A stretch of DNA of 64,000 nt from contig JAPEIS010000010.1 of NCBI GenBank assembly GCA_029531795.1, positions 2,480,001 through 2,544,000 on the forward strand, in the 5' to 3' direction. The stretch comes from Sclerotinia nivalis. Lineage: Eukaryota; Ascomycota; Leotiomycetes; Helotiales; Sclerotiniaceae. Position 1 is the first letter of the stretch; the number at the start of each line of letters is the position of its first letter. The translations under genes were made by a program, and so were the position numbers. The notes under the pieces were generated by a model. That model saw only the letters and a program-made list of their open reading frames with translations, searched no databases and was not told where the DNA came from. Shown piece by piece: positions 24,008 to 34,497 of this stretch.

Positions 24008-25042
24008 ATGTCTTACGCACTGTCAAATTATCCTCCAACTGCTAGAAGACATAACCGAAGCGGAAGCCCGCCTGCCACTGGTTCTGGTTGCTACGAAGAC
24101 ACGGACGCACTTCGGCATCAACAACAGGAAGAGTTTCCTCATTTGCTCGCCCGCCGTCAAAATCGGAGTAAATACATCCCAAGACCTCTCTTACCAAACT
24201 ACTCAATTGTTCCCTCGACGATTGACCTCGAAGGTACATGGATTGAGCCTTTCCTAAAAGAATTTCCTCAATTCACGAAGCTTCCGGCAGAACTTCGAGT
24301 CAAGATATATAAGTTCGCATGTCTAGAACCGAGAGTAATTCCTATCTGGCCAGTCATTATCAATCGTACAAACAGACAAGTAGAATTTCGATTCGGATCC
24401 GAGACTCCTGCAATCATGCAAGTCTCCCACGAAGCTAGAAAAGAATCACAAAAGTTGGATATCTACGTTCCATCGCCTGATCCTCCATTTCCATTTCCTC
24501 GCATCTGGTTCAAACCTACTGTCGACATCATTTGCCCCGTACGGAATGGCAGAACCTTATGGACTGAAACCCAGCTTTCGATATTCGCTCAAATCATTAT
24601 TCACATGAAGATCGAACGATTAGGTCTTGATAATTTCGTTTCTCCAGATTACAAGTCCGAAGCCGACCTAGACGAGTGGAACAACTTCAGCAAATTCGCG
24701 AAATGGATGAATCAGAATCTTCGTCAAATATTTCTTTACACTTCGTTTAAGCAGTTTAACATCCGTTACCAGCCTCTCAAACTTGTCGAGTCTACCAAAA
24801 ATCACCCCGAGCAAAGTCCAGAGGTACTTATGATGATTTCTATCCCGGCGTGCAGAAGATTCGGAGAATTGCATCTAATGATACTGGACCTAGAAGCCTC
24901 TCGCGTTGCCCAAGATATAATAGATGAGGCTTACGAGGAGTTTGGCCGAGAGAAAGAAAAAATGCCTTTCGTACCTGGTTGGCTCTACGAACATCGAAAT
25001 ACCTGGAATCGGCCAGAACTTACACCCTTGTCTGCCTTATAG
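24008..25042 (+). CDS. 2EXR-domain protein
   Basis: Single-exon, 344 residues, ATG at 24008. N-terminal ~80 residues polar and disordered. The 2EXR domain starts at ~86 with FPQFTKLPAELRVKIYKFA, continues with VSHEARKES (~139-147) and closes with IWFKPTVDIICP (~166-177), the repeated E-x-R type pattern of this family. The C-terminal half has features shared with the neighbouring members: KIERLGLDN, LRQIFLYT and a terminal VPGWLYEHRNTW. Function unknown for the family; no signal peptide or membrane segment. A leftward in-frame extension is not possible, and an overlapping frame at 23790-24257 is a shadow. Confidence 0.85.
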   Translation: MSYALSNYPPTARRHNRSGSPPATGSGCYEDTDALRHQQQEEFPHLLARRQNRSKYIPRPLLPNYSIVPSTIDLEGTWIEPFLKEFPQFTKLPAELRVKIYKFACLEPRVIPIWPVIINRTNRQVEFRFGSETPAIMQVSHEARKESQKLDIYVPSPDPPFPFPRIWFKPTVDIICPVRNGRTLWTETQLSIFAQIIIHMKIERLGLDNFVSPDYKSEADLDEWNNFSKFAKWMNQNLRQIFLYTSFKQFNIRYQPLKLVESTKNHPEQSPEVLMMISIPACRRFGELHLMILDLEASRVAQDIIDEAYEEFGREKEKMPFVPGWLYEHRNTWNRPELTPLSAL

Positions 25043-26264
25043 ACCTCGGCGAAAGACCATTTGCTTCGAATATCAGGCATCAGATTGTTGGGTGCACAGC
25101 TCGGGTAAATTGTATACCTGTTGAAGGTGTATAGATGCTGGGTTCTGTCGAAACTGCCAGTGACAATACTTTTATGAGTTGGGATTTGGTACTCTCATTT
25201 AATAATCTAATCTCTGCAACTAATCCATTCCAACTTTGACAGCTGCGCACAGGCAGAGTAGTTAGGGGATGACGTTAGGGTGATGACATCTGCAGTCCAA
25301 AAACTTCGGCTTTCTTAATTTATGATGGCGGAAAGATCATCAATTTATTTCTCACTGATATTTTGAGTTATGATGGACTTTGGCTATGCTTTTCTTTTCA
25401 TTTTCTTAAAATAGATAATCCAGGAGTTAGTTCTGATGCCTTTCAGTGAATAGCAAATCAATTAGTTCTCTACAAATTTTGCCCCATCGTAATCTATCTT
25501 GTGAAATGCAATTTTTGATGAAGGTGCAATTCAAGCACCTACTTCTTCATAGAATGCTGCAGACGTGACTATGACGTTGCCAATGGTACAAAAATCCTAT
25601 GGCCTTGTAAGTAGTCAGATTCTACCGTACTCCGATGCTCTCTCCAGAGGCGCACCAAATAATCTGCGCTGAGTCCTGAACGAGTTTATTTAACCGTACA
25701 GGTTTATTGCTTTGCTATATACAGCCAATTGTATGCCTAAGCAGGCCAATAGCACCTCAAATTTGACTCATATAGAATAGTCCAGTGAGCATATTCCCGG
25801 AAATTGGCCAAAATAACTGAGCCCAGTGACCTTCAGTCGCGTCGCGTGCGATGCATAAAAGGTAGTAACATAGTCCCCCTCCACAAGTTGTGTATTTCAA
25901 GTTTACAACAAAACATAAACTCTACAAAACTCTTTACACTGTCCTGAAGCTTTACAATTAAGACAGATTCAAATAACATCAAGTTGGACTTAACGAAATC
26001 TTTACATTCTCTGTACCTGATTTGAGACTCTCTCGTGAGTAAATTCCTTCATCTGTGTCCCTTTCAAACTGTTGGATCCATATCCAGCATCATTTCAATC
26101 GACACTAACGACAACCTATCTACCTATGAGGTAGTTGCGCTAACTACCCGTCTTTATTAGCCTCGTTTCTTAACTGAAATATTGCAATTTTAAACGTCTA
26201 AAATCAACCGCGCAACACACCTACTACAAACCTCGCTGAAAGATATTGCAAAAGCATATTAAAG
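25043..26264. other. intergenic/promoter region of the next 2EXR gene
   Basis: No gene. The segment 26124-26150 (ATGAGGTAGTTGCGCTAACTACC) has a diverged counterpart at 28515-28539 in front of another 2EXR gene, suggesting that the promoters were duplicated together with the genes. A possible 5' UTR intron begins with GTGAGT at about 26035; its acceptor is uncertain. Confidence 0.5.
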
Positions 26265-27311
26265 ATGTCTAATTCATCAGCTATCTCCCAAGAGCAAGCC
26301 TTGATCGCGGCGCGATCTCCCGCAACTACATTTGAGAAGTTTGGAAAGCTCCCTGCCGAAATCCAGCACATGATCTGGGGATTTGCATCAGGTCATGAAC
26401 GCGACGTTCCTGTTCATACAGTAGAAAAAACAATACCAGCGGAGGAAACGAACAACCCACATCGCCCAGATATTCACATCTACGCCTTCAGAAGTATTAA
26501 TCCTTTTCCACAGATGATGCACGTGTGCCATGATGCCCGTAAAGCCGTGTTGAAGCATCACACACTAGCCTTCGATGTTGAAGAGCAGTTCCCTGATCTC
26601 GCACAGCGCCTTTATGCGACTGGCCAGGTCTACTTCCGTCCAGAATGTGACACCATCTGTCCAATGCCCATGTGGAGGGCGGAACATCAAAGAGTTTTCG
26701 TGGACAAGATGCGAGACTTCAAGGTTGAGAAAATTGCTTTGAGTGATTACTCTTGTCCGGAAGTATATAGAGGAGAAGCAGATCGCTGGGGCGACTACCA
26801 AAAACGTCGAGTTGCCATTCCATTCACTTCAATCACTCCCAGAAGACTAGACTGGATGACTGAGGACATCAAAGAGATCACTCTCTGGACTCAAACGGAA
26901 GCTTTGCCTGTGGGTTCCTCCCTCACATTCGTAGAATATAAGAACTGTAGCCTTCCAATGACAATTCCACGTCGCCAAGTGGAAAGCTGCGAAAACTCCA
27001 TGGAGAGTATCACTATTTGCATCGATGAACTACTCAAAGCTCAGAAAGAGCAGAGGAGTGCGAAAAAGGAGGCTGAATCCAATAGATGGCAGCAGAGGAA
27101 GGTTCTTGACTGCCCCCAATGGCTTTACGACAACGTCAACGGCGTAGATGATTGGAAAGCACCCACACGAAAGCTCAAATGGCATTTGAGTAAAGATATG
27201 CAAGTAGCATCTTTGGCGAAGACAGCGACATCTTTCATCAGCGGGTATGTCTTTTCCTTGGTTGGATTATTTAGAAGTCGACCAGGGATACAGTCAGGGG
27301 AGAGTAGTTGA
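26265..27311 (+). CDS. 2EXR-domain protein
   Basis: Single exon, 348 residues, ATG at 26265. 2EXR domain from ~23: FEKFGKLPAEIQHMIWGFA, then HVCHDARKAVLKHH (~86-99) and VYFRPECDTICP (~122-133). Downstream it carries KVEKIALSD, IKEITLWTQ and, near the end, CPQWLYDNVNGVDDW, matching the layout of the other local members. A basic helix (KAQKEQRSAKKEAESNRW) precedes the terminal motif. The last ~35 residues are hydrophobic/basic (SFISGYVFSLVGLF) and could touch a membrane, unlike its paralogues. Closest local relative by motif wording is the gene at 28699. Confidence 0.87.
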   Translation: MSNSSAISQEQALIAARSPATTFEKFGKLPAEIQHMIWGFASGHERDVPVHTVEKTIPAEETNNPHRPDIHIYAFRSINPFPQMMHVCHDARKAVLKHHTLAFDVEEQFPDLAQRLYATGQVYFRPECDTICPMPMWRAEHQRVFVDKMRDFKVEKIALSDYSCPEVYRGEADRWGDYQKRRVAIPFTSITPRRLDWMTEDIKEITLWTQTEALPVGSSLTFVEYKNCSLPMTIPRRQVESCENSMESITICIDELLKAQKEQRSAKKEAESNRWQQRKVLDCPQWLYDNVNGVDDWKAPTRKLKWHLSKDMQVASLAKTATSFISGYVFSLVGLFRSRPGIQSGESS

Positions 27312-28698
27312 CGGATTTGTTTCCGGGAGAATCCGTCTGGTGGAGCTGGCATACTGCGATAATTGGCGGCATTGGATTTAAGAAAATTTGGAGTACAAGA
27401 GTCTGCGGTCTGCATTACTGTATAGACTTCCTGTCTCGTTGCGGAAGAATCGTAACTGTAGCATAGATGGGATGCTTGTTATATGATTTGAAAATAGTGG
27501 GATATTTTGTTGAATAGATATATTGGTTTAGATACGCTTTTTTTGCCTGCGGTCCTCTATCTTCATGAGATGAATTGGCAGCGAACGGTTTTACCCGAGA
27601 TTGCTTATTGAATATACAACTCCGAAGAATTTTGATTTTAAAGTTTTTTGCTTGACTATGATCTTGAGATTAGTATTGTGCAACATGTGACCAAAGTTCT
27701 GATGATCTGACTCCCGCCCTTCTGATTCTTTTTATATGCAAGTTAAACTATAATGAATGATTGCATCGAAGTATGATATGCCAGATTATAAGATTCTTGT
27801 AGTCATTACTACACCATCCGTTACCTGAATCTACCAAGCTTCCTGGTTATGAGGACATTAAGGGCGTTGCTATTGATTTTCGAGATTTTAGCACTAGTTG
27901 GGAATATGCACAGCCGCGAAATTCCTTCGATTTAAAATGTAAAATTATGGGGCATCGTACGAATATAATACTCCCTATGATTACAGACAGATACACTACA
28001 GTAGCATACAAGTCATCACTCATTACTGAATTTTCTATGATGAAAACGTAGAATCTGAGCTGCTCGTAATTCTTAGGCCTGTACAATTAATCTAATCTCG
28101 TCTCTCTTTCGCATTCTAGATACCCCGCATACAGCTTAGCATGGCTTATTTACTAGTGAATACCCAAATTCATTTGCTACTAATGAAGAAGATACATCGA
28201 CTGGACTAGTCTGTCACTACAGTAGCCTTTTACATTTAAGAAAGAATAAATTCGCCTTGCCTGAGAAGCACTCTGCTTTTCAAACTCAACAACATTTACC
28301 ATAATAACGATCTCAGCTTTCACAACAGAATTTCATTTCACAAGCTACTTTTGGTTAAAATTAGATGTAACATCAAGGAGAGAGAACTACTTCACGATAG
28401 TTACTCCATTCAATATTGGGACTAAGTTGTTTGGTAAAAAGTTCATTTTACATCATGTACCTGCATATCCTTGGATTACATTAAGTTTCTACTACCTGGC
28501 CTATGAGATACGAGGATGAGGTACCTATGCTAACTACCATCCCTTTCTACCTAGGCATCCATCGGTTTCAACACGGTTATCCATCTTCAAATCTTTCAAC
28601 GAACCTCTTCTTTTACTCAGAACATCTCGGGACCAAAACCACATTAATCTAGCATTATAGCGGAGTATTTACCGAAGTACATTCAATACCAAGGCAGT
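27312..28698. other. intergenic
   Basis: No gene recognised. The promoter-like segment 28515-28539 resembles 26124-26150 (see the 2EXR promoter finding). Confidence 0.5.
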
Positions 28699-29564
28699 AT
28701 GTCTACCAACGTAGAGCCTTGCCAGGTCACCGACGCTGCCAACAATCAAATGATTCCTTTCTATAAGCAGTTCCCAGAGACATTGAAACGATAATATTTG
28801 AGGAAGTCTGTTACCATGAGCGTATCGTGCCAATCCACATCTCAGAATCTAATGTTACCATTGAAGGATTCGGCGGATCTTTATATGTCAGGCCTCTTTT
28901 GTGCTTCCGAAGTAATAACCCCGTTCCAGCTATCATGCACGTCAATGCAAATGCACGAAGTATTGTATTACGCCACTACAAACTTGGATTTGGCGTCGAG
29001 GATATGGTATGTGAACAAGTCAAAAGCCTGAAGCTAGATAAGGATCGCATCTACGTAAATCCAACTTCAGACATTATCTGCGCAAAACACGGTGCCCGAG
29101 GGACTCTGTTCATGGCAAAACTGAAAGACTTAAAGGTAGAGAAGATCGCTTTGAACAAACAATCTTGGGAGGAACCTTTTGAACCATATTTTGGTCTTGC
29201 TGTCTGCCCTATTGATGGATCTCATGGCCGTGGGTGGATTGACGAGAACATGTCAACTACAGCTCTTTGGACTCATAGTCAACCGACGGAGCTTTATCAC
29301 AGGAAGGACAAACCATCACGATCGATATTTGAAATGTATTTCGGGAATACATCCAGAGGATTTTACTGCTGTGACGCAATGGAAGAAACGGATTCTTTAA
29401 CTAGAGGCTTGGCTGTAGTTCGAAAGATACAACGACAAAAAAACGAAATCGCCGACATAGAGGGTCGTGACAGACAAAGGATGGATTTATGTCCAGAATG
29501 GCTGTACAGCAACTTGGATACTTGGACGAGACCCAAGCATAGATTCTTGCTACATTGGCAATGA
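28699..29564 (+). pseudogene. 2EXR-family gene with an early frameshift
   Basis: ATG at 28699 starts MSTNVEPCQVTDAANNQM and reaches FYKQFPETLKR before TAA at 28792-28794. Shifting by one base at 28791 restores IIFEEVCYHERIVPIHISE and the long frame to 29564. The join recreates the normal 2EXR opening. The body has IMHVNANARSIVLRHY, RIYVNPTSDIICAKH, KVEKIALNK, MSTTALWT and the terminal CPEWLYSNLDTW. The rest of the frame is intact and not RIP-degraded, so the lesion is recent or a sequencing error. Most similar to the gene at 26265. Confidence 0.75.
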
Positions 29565-31682
29565 AATAGTGCCGAAAGAATTTGGGCTAGGTATGAGGGA
29601 GATTAATGTGTGGTATTAGGTCTCAATCGAAATCTCATTGGTGAGTGTCGACGCCAACATAAGTCACGGCTAGTATTTTATATCAAAATAATACCGGCTT
29701 GAAAGCAATCTGAGAGCTTCGGGTATGAATATTTGCAAATATGGTTTTATGGCGGTCAACGTGGCTGGGTCGGGCGGATAGGTGAGAAAGAGGTTTTACT
29801 GGTGTGAGAGGGTGAAATGGGTGGCATAGGAAGGATAGCTGGATAGGTGGTTGTTTTTGGCTTCTTATTTATCTTTGCTACGAAATAAAGTGTGGGAGAT
29901 GGGTCCCTGGATATGCAAAATTTCGATAGGGTCATCAGTAGGGTTCATTACATCAATCTTTCTTCCAGGTGTGAGAATTCCTAATAAGTTATTAAATCAC
30001 TTAATAATATTTACCGAACCAATGGTTATATGATCACGTGATATATTAATAATATGATTTCATATTATTATATTTTATTATTATATAAAATTTCGATCAT
30101 ATATCATATCAGAATGATTTATAATGGAATAGAATGAAATGGAAGCATATAGAATTTTCTTATTCTCAGATTGAATACTATTGGTTATTATTTCCTTTTA
30201 TTATATATAAAATGATTCTATAAGATTCGATTTAAATCGATCTTATTTATAATCATAGAATAGTGTAGAATCTCATTAAAATCTATAAATACGAAGATCT
30301 TCTTCAAAGAATTCTTCGAAAAAATAAGCAGATAAAAATTCAATATTCAATATATATATAATTCTGACTTCAATATTCTATTGTTCATATATTCGATCAC
30401 TCCTAAGCTAAATACGACTAAGTCTTCCACTATTATAATAAATAATATTATAGTATTATTATTATATTATTTATTATTATCCGATCAACCTCCTCCGAGA
30501 TAATAAGCCACCCTATAATAGATACTGTAATTGTGACTATAACATCCGCTCATGCCCCGCTGTCTTCGGTCCCCCTCCCTGACTTCCACAGAATAATAAA
30601 TGCAAGCAATTAGAAACTATTTTCTGAGTGTCATTTAAAAGCAAACAGAGCGGTCACTTTCGCCCCTCAAGAAAATCATACTGTAGTCAAGTGATCAGGA
30701 GAAGCCAAGAGTCCCTGATTGCGACCGAAAAATAGATTTGTTCCTCGTGTAAAATAGATCAAATCATATAGCAGTGGTAGATCACTCAGTCAAAGTCCCA
30801 CGTGCGAAAGTGTATGTCTGCTGTTTGTTACTAACAATCACAGGAAAGAGTTATAAGCGTAAGAAAACCTTCAATTTTACACTCCCTACTTTCCCAAAGC
30901 ACAAATTTCGCTCTCACCACTTCTCATGTGTATACTATTGTATTCAGGTGAATCTCGGGCACTTTTGCGTCATAGCAGAGACACACCTGCATAATTTACA
31001 CGAAATACTTGTTATATGTATCTATAGCTTTTGGAACCAATGCTGTTGTATATATTTGCTGATGGAAATTCTTTTACAAGACGATCAAATCCATGCTATC
31101 AGATAACAGATAAAGTGAAGAGAAGTATGTAGACACTATAATTATTTTAATTTACTCTGGAGTTCCCAGACCTACATAGCCATGTCACTTCAAGCCCCCA
31201 GAGGCCATAGAGTTGTATATCATTGATTGTATTGTGACTTCAATCAGTTCCATTCTGCTTTGCTTTCTTTTCCAGGCATTCGCAACCCATCTTTTCAACC
31301 ATCCTTCCTTAATCAGTTCCTTCAGTAATTCATCCACCCGCAATATCCCTCAAACTATCCTTACTCAGGAAATCATCCACTAGCACCTTCATTCAAATAA
31401 GTTTCTCCATAACCCTTTATTTCAGAAAGGTGATTGAAAGCTTTGGAGATATCTCATCCTCAAAATCTTATAATATGTTGGAATCAACGTTAAAATGTGA
31501 GGGATTGCAAAATAAGATCTTAGAGCCGACCTTGTAGAATCCGGAACGCAAAGCTCATCATATTATGCGGAACCAAATTGAAGTACTTAAGATATATGTA
31601 CAAAACAAAATAGACAGAAATACCCTAGCCACACGTGCCCTTGGAAATGTCATTGTTAGCGTCGGACCATATAGGTAGCATG
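29565..31682. other. gene-poor, with an AT-rich block
   Basis: 29985-30480 is strongly AT-rich with TGATCACGTGAT and a TATA-like ATCTATAAATACG at 30281-30293, resembling the composition of a decayed LTR; its ends were not found. The remainder shows nothing recognisable. The frame 30774-31106 has no family resemblance. Confidence 0.4.
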
Positions 31683-32795
31683 TTACCAAACTGGCAGCCT
31701 TTCAATTAAAACCATAGCATAGCTATGCACTGGATGCTGGTACCAACCCCAGGTAGAAACTTTCTGATTAAGACTACGAGTCTCAATCATGAGCTGTGGT
31801 TTGGCGGCCAACCAATCACTCTGAACATCGAACAGCCATTGAGGAACGCCAGCGACCTTGATCCTTGGTCTACCTTCCTTTCCAGCTGCTATATCCTCAC
31901 TATTCTGGTTGGCATAAACTCTGATAATGTACTTGAAACCTTTTTTAGCGGCCCTAACCTGTTCCCAATGCCTGCGGGTCTGCCGGAAGAGAGGAAAATA
32001 GAATCGAAAAACGTCAGTGGGTCCAAAAGATAGTTCTACATCAGTGTTCAATCTGTTGGTTGTGATGTAGTAGAAGATTTCTTTGACATCTGGGCTCCAT
32101 TTCTCTAGACTATACTTATGCAAGAATGTATACCACGTATCCAAGTTGAATGCCGGTAGTTCTGCGCAGTCTTCGCTGATTGCAATCTTCGAAACTTTGA
32201 GGACGTCGAAGAAGAGTTTCAGGCCGACTTCAAAATTTTGGGTGCTCCAGTGCTCAACAGGGTAGGATATGTCGATCGCAGGGTTAAACCAAAAATTGGG
32301 ATGGATATGTTGCACCATGAGCATGTCGTTAGCCTCCAGACGCCCGTCTAGTACATTGTATCGCTTTTTCGCTTCTTTGTAATAGTCCTTACAGGCGACG
32401 AAACATTCCGGAATAGGAGCATTGCTGTAAAATTGAAAACCCCCTGGCCCCATCTGTGGCATAATTCCAACCGGGACATTTCGTGGATTAAAGTCGACTG
32501 CGTCACTCCAGATCATGATCTGGACCTCCATGGGGAGATATCTGAAGAGAGGAAATTCCTCACATGTGCCATGCAAGGAGTCGATGCGAGCCGGATTGGG
32601 ATCATTTAGCGGATTGGATGCGCTAGTCATGTTTGTAGACGTAGATGGTGCTCCAGTCGCGTGCATAGAAGTCAGAGATGCCATTATGGCATTGACTGCA
32701 CGTCGAATTGAAATCGTCACGGCGATAGTGCTATCAGATAGTAGCTTCCATGCTGCTCGAAGTCTTTTCCGTGAAATCTCAATAATCCTCTGCAT
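31683..32795 (-). CDS. 2EXR-domain protein
   Basis: Single exon, 370 residues, ATG at 32795 (a later Met at residue 39 or 44 is also possible). The N-terminal ~75 residues are basic then Ser/Thr/Asn-rich. 2EXR domain from ~81: FPLFRYLPMEVQIMIW, RNVPVGIM, PIPECFVACKDYYKEAKKRY and FWFNPAIDISYP. The C-terminal half repeats the local pattern: KVSKIAISED, VKEIFYYITT, VPQWLFDVQSDW. Transcribed divergently from the 2EXR gene at 33616 across an 820-bp spacer with an internal duplication. Confidence 0.85.
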   Translation of the reverse strand: MQRIIEISRKRLRAAWKLLSDSTIAVTISIRRAVNAIMASLTSMHATGAPSTSTNMTSASNPLNDPNPARIDSLHGTCEEFPLFRYLPMEVQIMIWSDAVDFNPRNVPVGIMPQMGPGGFQFYSNAPIPECFVACKDYYKEAKKRYNVLDGRLEANDMLMVQHIHPNFWFNPAIDISYPVEHWSTQNFEVGLKLFFDVLKVSKIAISEDCAELPAFNLDTWYTFLHKYSLEKWSPDVKEIFYYITTNRLNTDVELSFGPTDVFRFYFPLFRQTRRHWEQVRAAKKGFKYIIRVYANQNSEDIAAGKEGRPRIKVAGVPQWLFDVQSDWLAAKPQLMIETRSLNQKVSTWGWYQHPVHSYAMVLIERLPVW

Positions 32796-33615
32796 CCTTT
32801 CTAGATTAGTTCAGGGAAGTCGGTTTTGAAGTTGTGGTTCAGTAATGGAGATGGGAGGGCTTGTATGTTGACAGGATTTCAAGATTCTGATGTCGGTAGA
32901 ATGGCCATATTTATGCAAAAGCCTGAGATTCCCGATCAGGGGTTACGTCATGAAATCAACCTGGGGCAAAGTGAACAATTCTATTAATAGCACCACACTA
33001 CATCATGCGGTAAAGATGCTACAGAATGAGTAGTTGCGCGAGTTCATTAACTCCTCGCTTAGCCTCAAAAGACCCAAATCTCAGGATGTTTCATTGTACA
33101 AGAGATGCAAATTCATTCAAAAGTCTTGAAGACACTACTCAAGGTCATATCACACCACCTACCTTGTCCAACTTAGATCAGCACATTTGGTAGCACTACA
33201 CTTTAGGGTAAAAAAGATGCTAAGCAAACGGCTGCGCAGGTTCATGAACACCTCGCCTAGTTCTGAATAGCCAAATTTCACAATTAGCGGTTGTACACAA
33301 TCAAGATAGCGTCAAAAACCAGTAATTACGGCGATTTGCCACTCTGTGGGTTATGCAGTGCGTTCTTGACGAGTAAATCTTTCAAATAGTCTGCATAGAT
33401 ACCTGTAGATCCCAACATCTTCTTCTTAGAATATCTTCTTCCTAAAACATAACTGACATCTTGATCCATCGACCATATTTTCCAACATAACTTTAATAAC
33501 TGTTGGTGACAACCACGCAATTATCAAACGAATGAAGTAACTTGACAGAGGCGTCACTCTTGCGACAGATACTATTCATCTTCTACCTTGAAAGTTTCAA
33601 TCCATCAAGACGGCA
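32796..33615. promoter_or_regulatory. shared divergent promoter of two 2EXR genes, with a direct repeat
   Basis: Spacer between divergent 2EXR genes. Two diverged ~115-bp direct repeats (32988-33107 and 33191-33305) share TAGCACYACACT, AAAGATGCTA, TTCATKAAC, CTCGCYTAG and GTACA segments in the same order at a ~203-bp offset. They may be duplicated regulatory modules; no known factor site was recognised. Confidence 0.45.
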
Positions 33616-34497
33616 ATGACCTCACCACCCACGACGATCCTTGGTTCCTCTAAAGCCGGCTATTTGAGTCCGCCCTCTTCTCCGGAGATCGAACCCATCT
33701 CACCAACCCTACAAAGCTTGCCCTACGAAGTAATTGGAATGATCTTCAATCACCTCAAGAGCAAGCAACCCCGCAATGTCGCCATCCGTTGTAGGAAAGC
33801 CGGCAATAGCTTTGAGGTATACAGCGAGCAGCCCATCCCCATTGCAATGAGCGTCTGCCATATATCAAGACAGTGGGCGAAAGACCAACAAGTAGTATCC
33901 CTTGCACATCGCGGAGGATACACGGGATCGTTGGAGCAAATTCAATGTCTCTACTTCAACCCAGAGCTCGATCTCATCTGTCCAATCAATGAGGGTGAAT
34001 GGAGCCAGGAAGCATTCCAGGCAATGTGCAAGATCATGCAAGCAACTAAGGTTCAGCGCATTGCTGTCAGTGACTGTTCGCATTCCGACGCTAGCTTCAA
34101 GAGTCCCTGGGCATCTTTTTACCGTTCATCTAATCTAGAGAATTGGAGCTCTAGCTTCCGTGAGGCGTGGATGTACACCACAAAATGCGATCTCGGCATA
34201 AGTCGAAAACTCCAATTCCTCACATGGGGGGAAGCGCAGTTAAATCTTACTTTGACCCAAAAAAGTGTTCGGAGCATTCAGATGCACAAAAGCAGACCAA
34301 CCATGAAGAAGGTTCATGCTCTGAGGAAGGCTCAGAATTTAGCAGACACAAAGGCGAGGAAGGATGGCAAGGATAGAATTCCAGTTGCTGGGATGCCGAC
34401 TTGGCTCTTTGAGCAAATAGAGGAAGAACAAGTAGAGCTTGAGTTGAAGATAATGGCGGAGGTCACATCACTCAGCATTGCGGTCGGGCATCAATGA
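33616..34497 (+). CDS. 2EXR-domain protein
   Basis: Single exon, 293 residues, ATG at 33616, the shortest intact member. Pro/Ser-rich leader (1-30), then ISPTLQSLPYEVIGMIFNHL, PRNVAIRCR, PIAMSVCHISRQWAKD (~75-90) and LYFNPELDLICP (~112-123). The shared downstream motifs are present: KVQRIAVSD, FREAWMYTT and MPTWLFEQIEEE near residue 266. Shares wording (RNV, PIPI, IPVAGMPTWLF against KVAGVPQWLF) with its divergent neighbour, so these two are probably an inverted duplicate pair. Confidence 0.85.
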   Translation: MTSPPTTILGSSKAGYLSPPSSPEIEPISPTLQSLPYEVIGMIFNHLKSKQPRNVAIRCRKAGNSFEVYSEQPIPIAMSVCHISRQWAKDQQVVSLAHRGGYTGSLEQIQCLYFNPELDLICPINEGEWSQEAFQAMCKIMQATKVQRIAVSDCSHSDASFKSPWASFYRSSNLENWSSSFREAWMYTTKCDLGISRKLQFLTWGEAQLNLTLTQKSVRSIQMHKSRPTMKKVHALRKAQNLADTKARKDGKDRIPVAGMPTWLFEQIEEEQVELELKIMAEVTSLSIAVGHQ

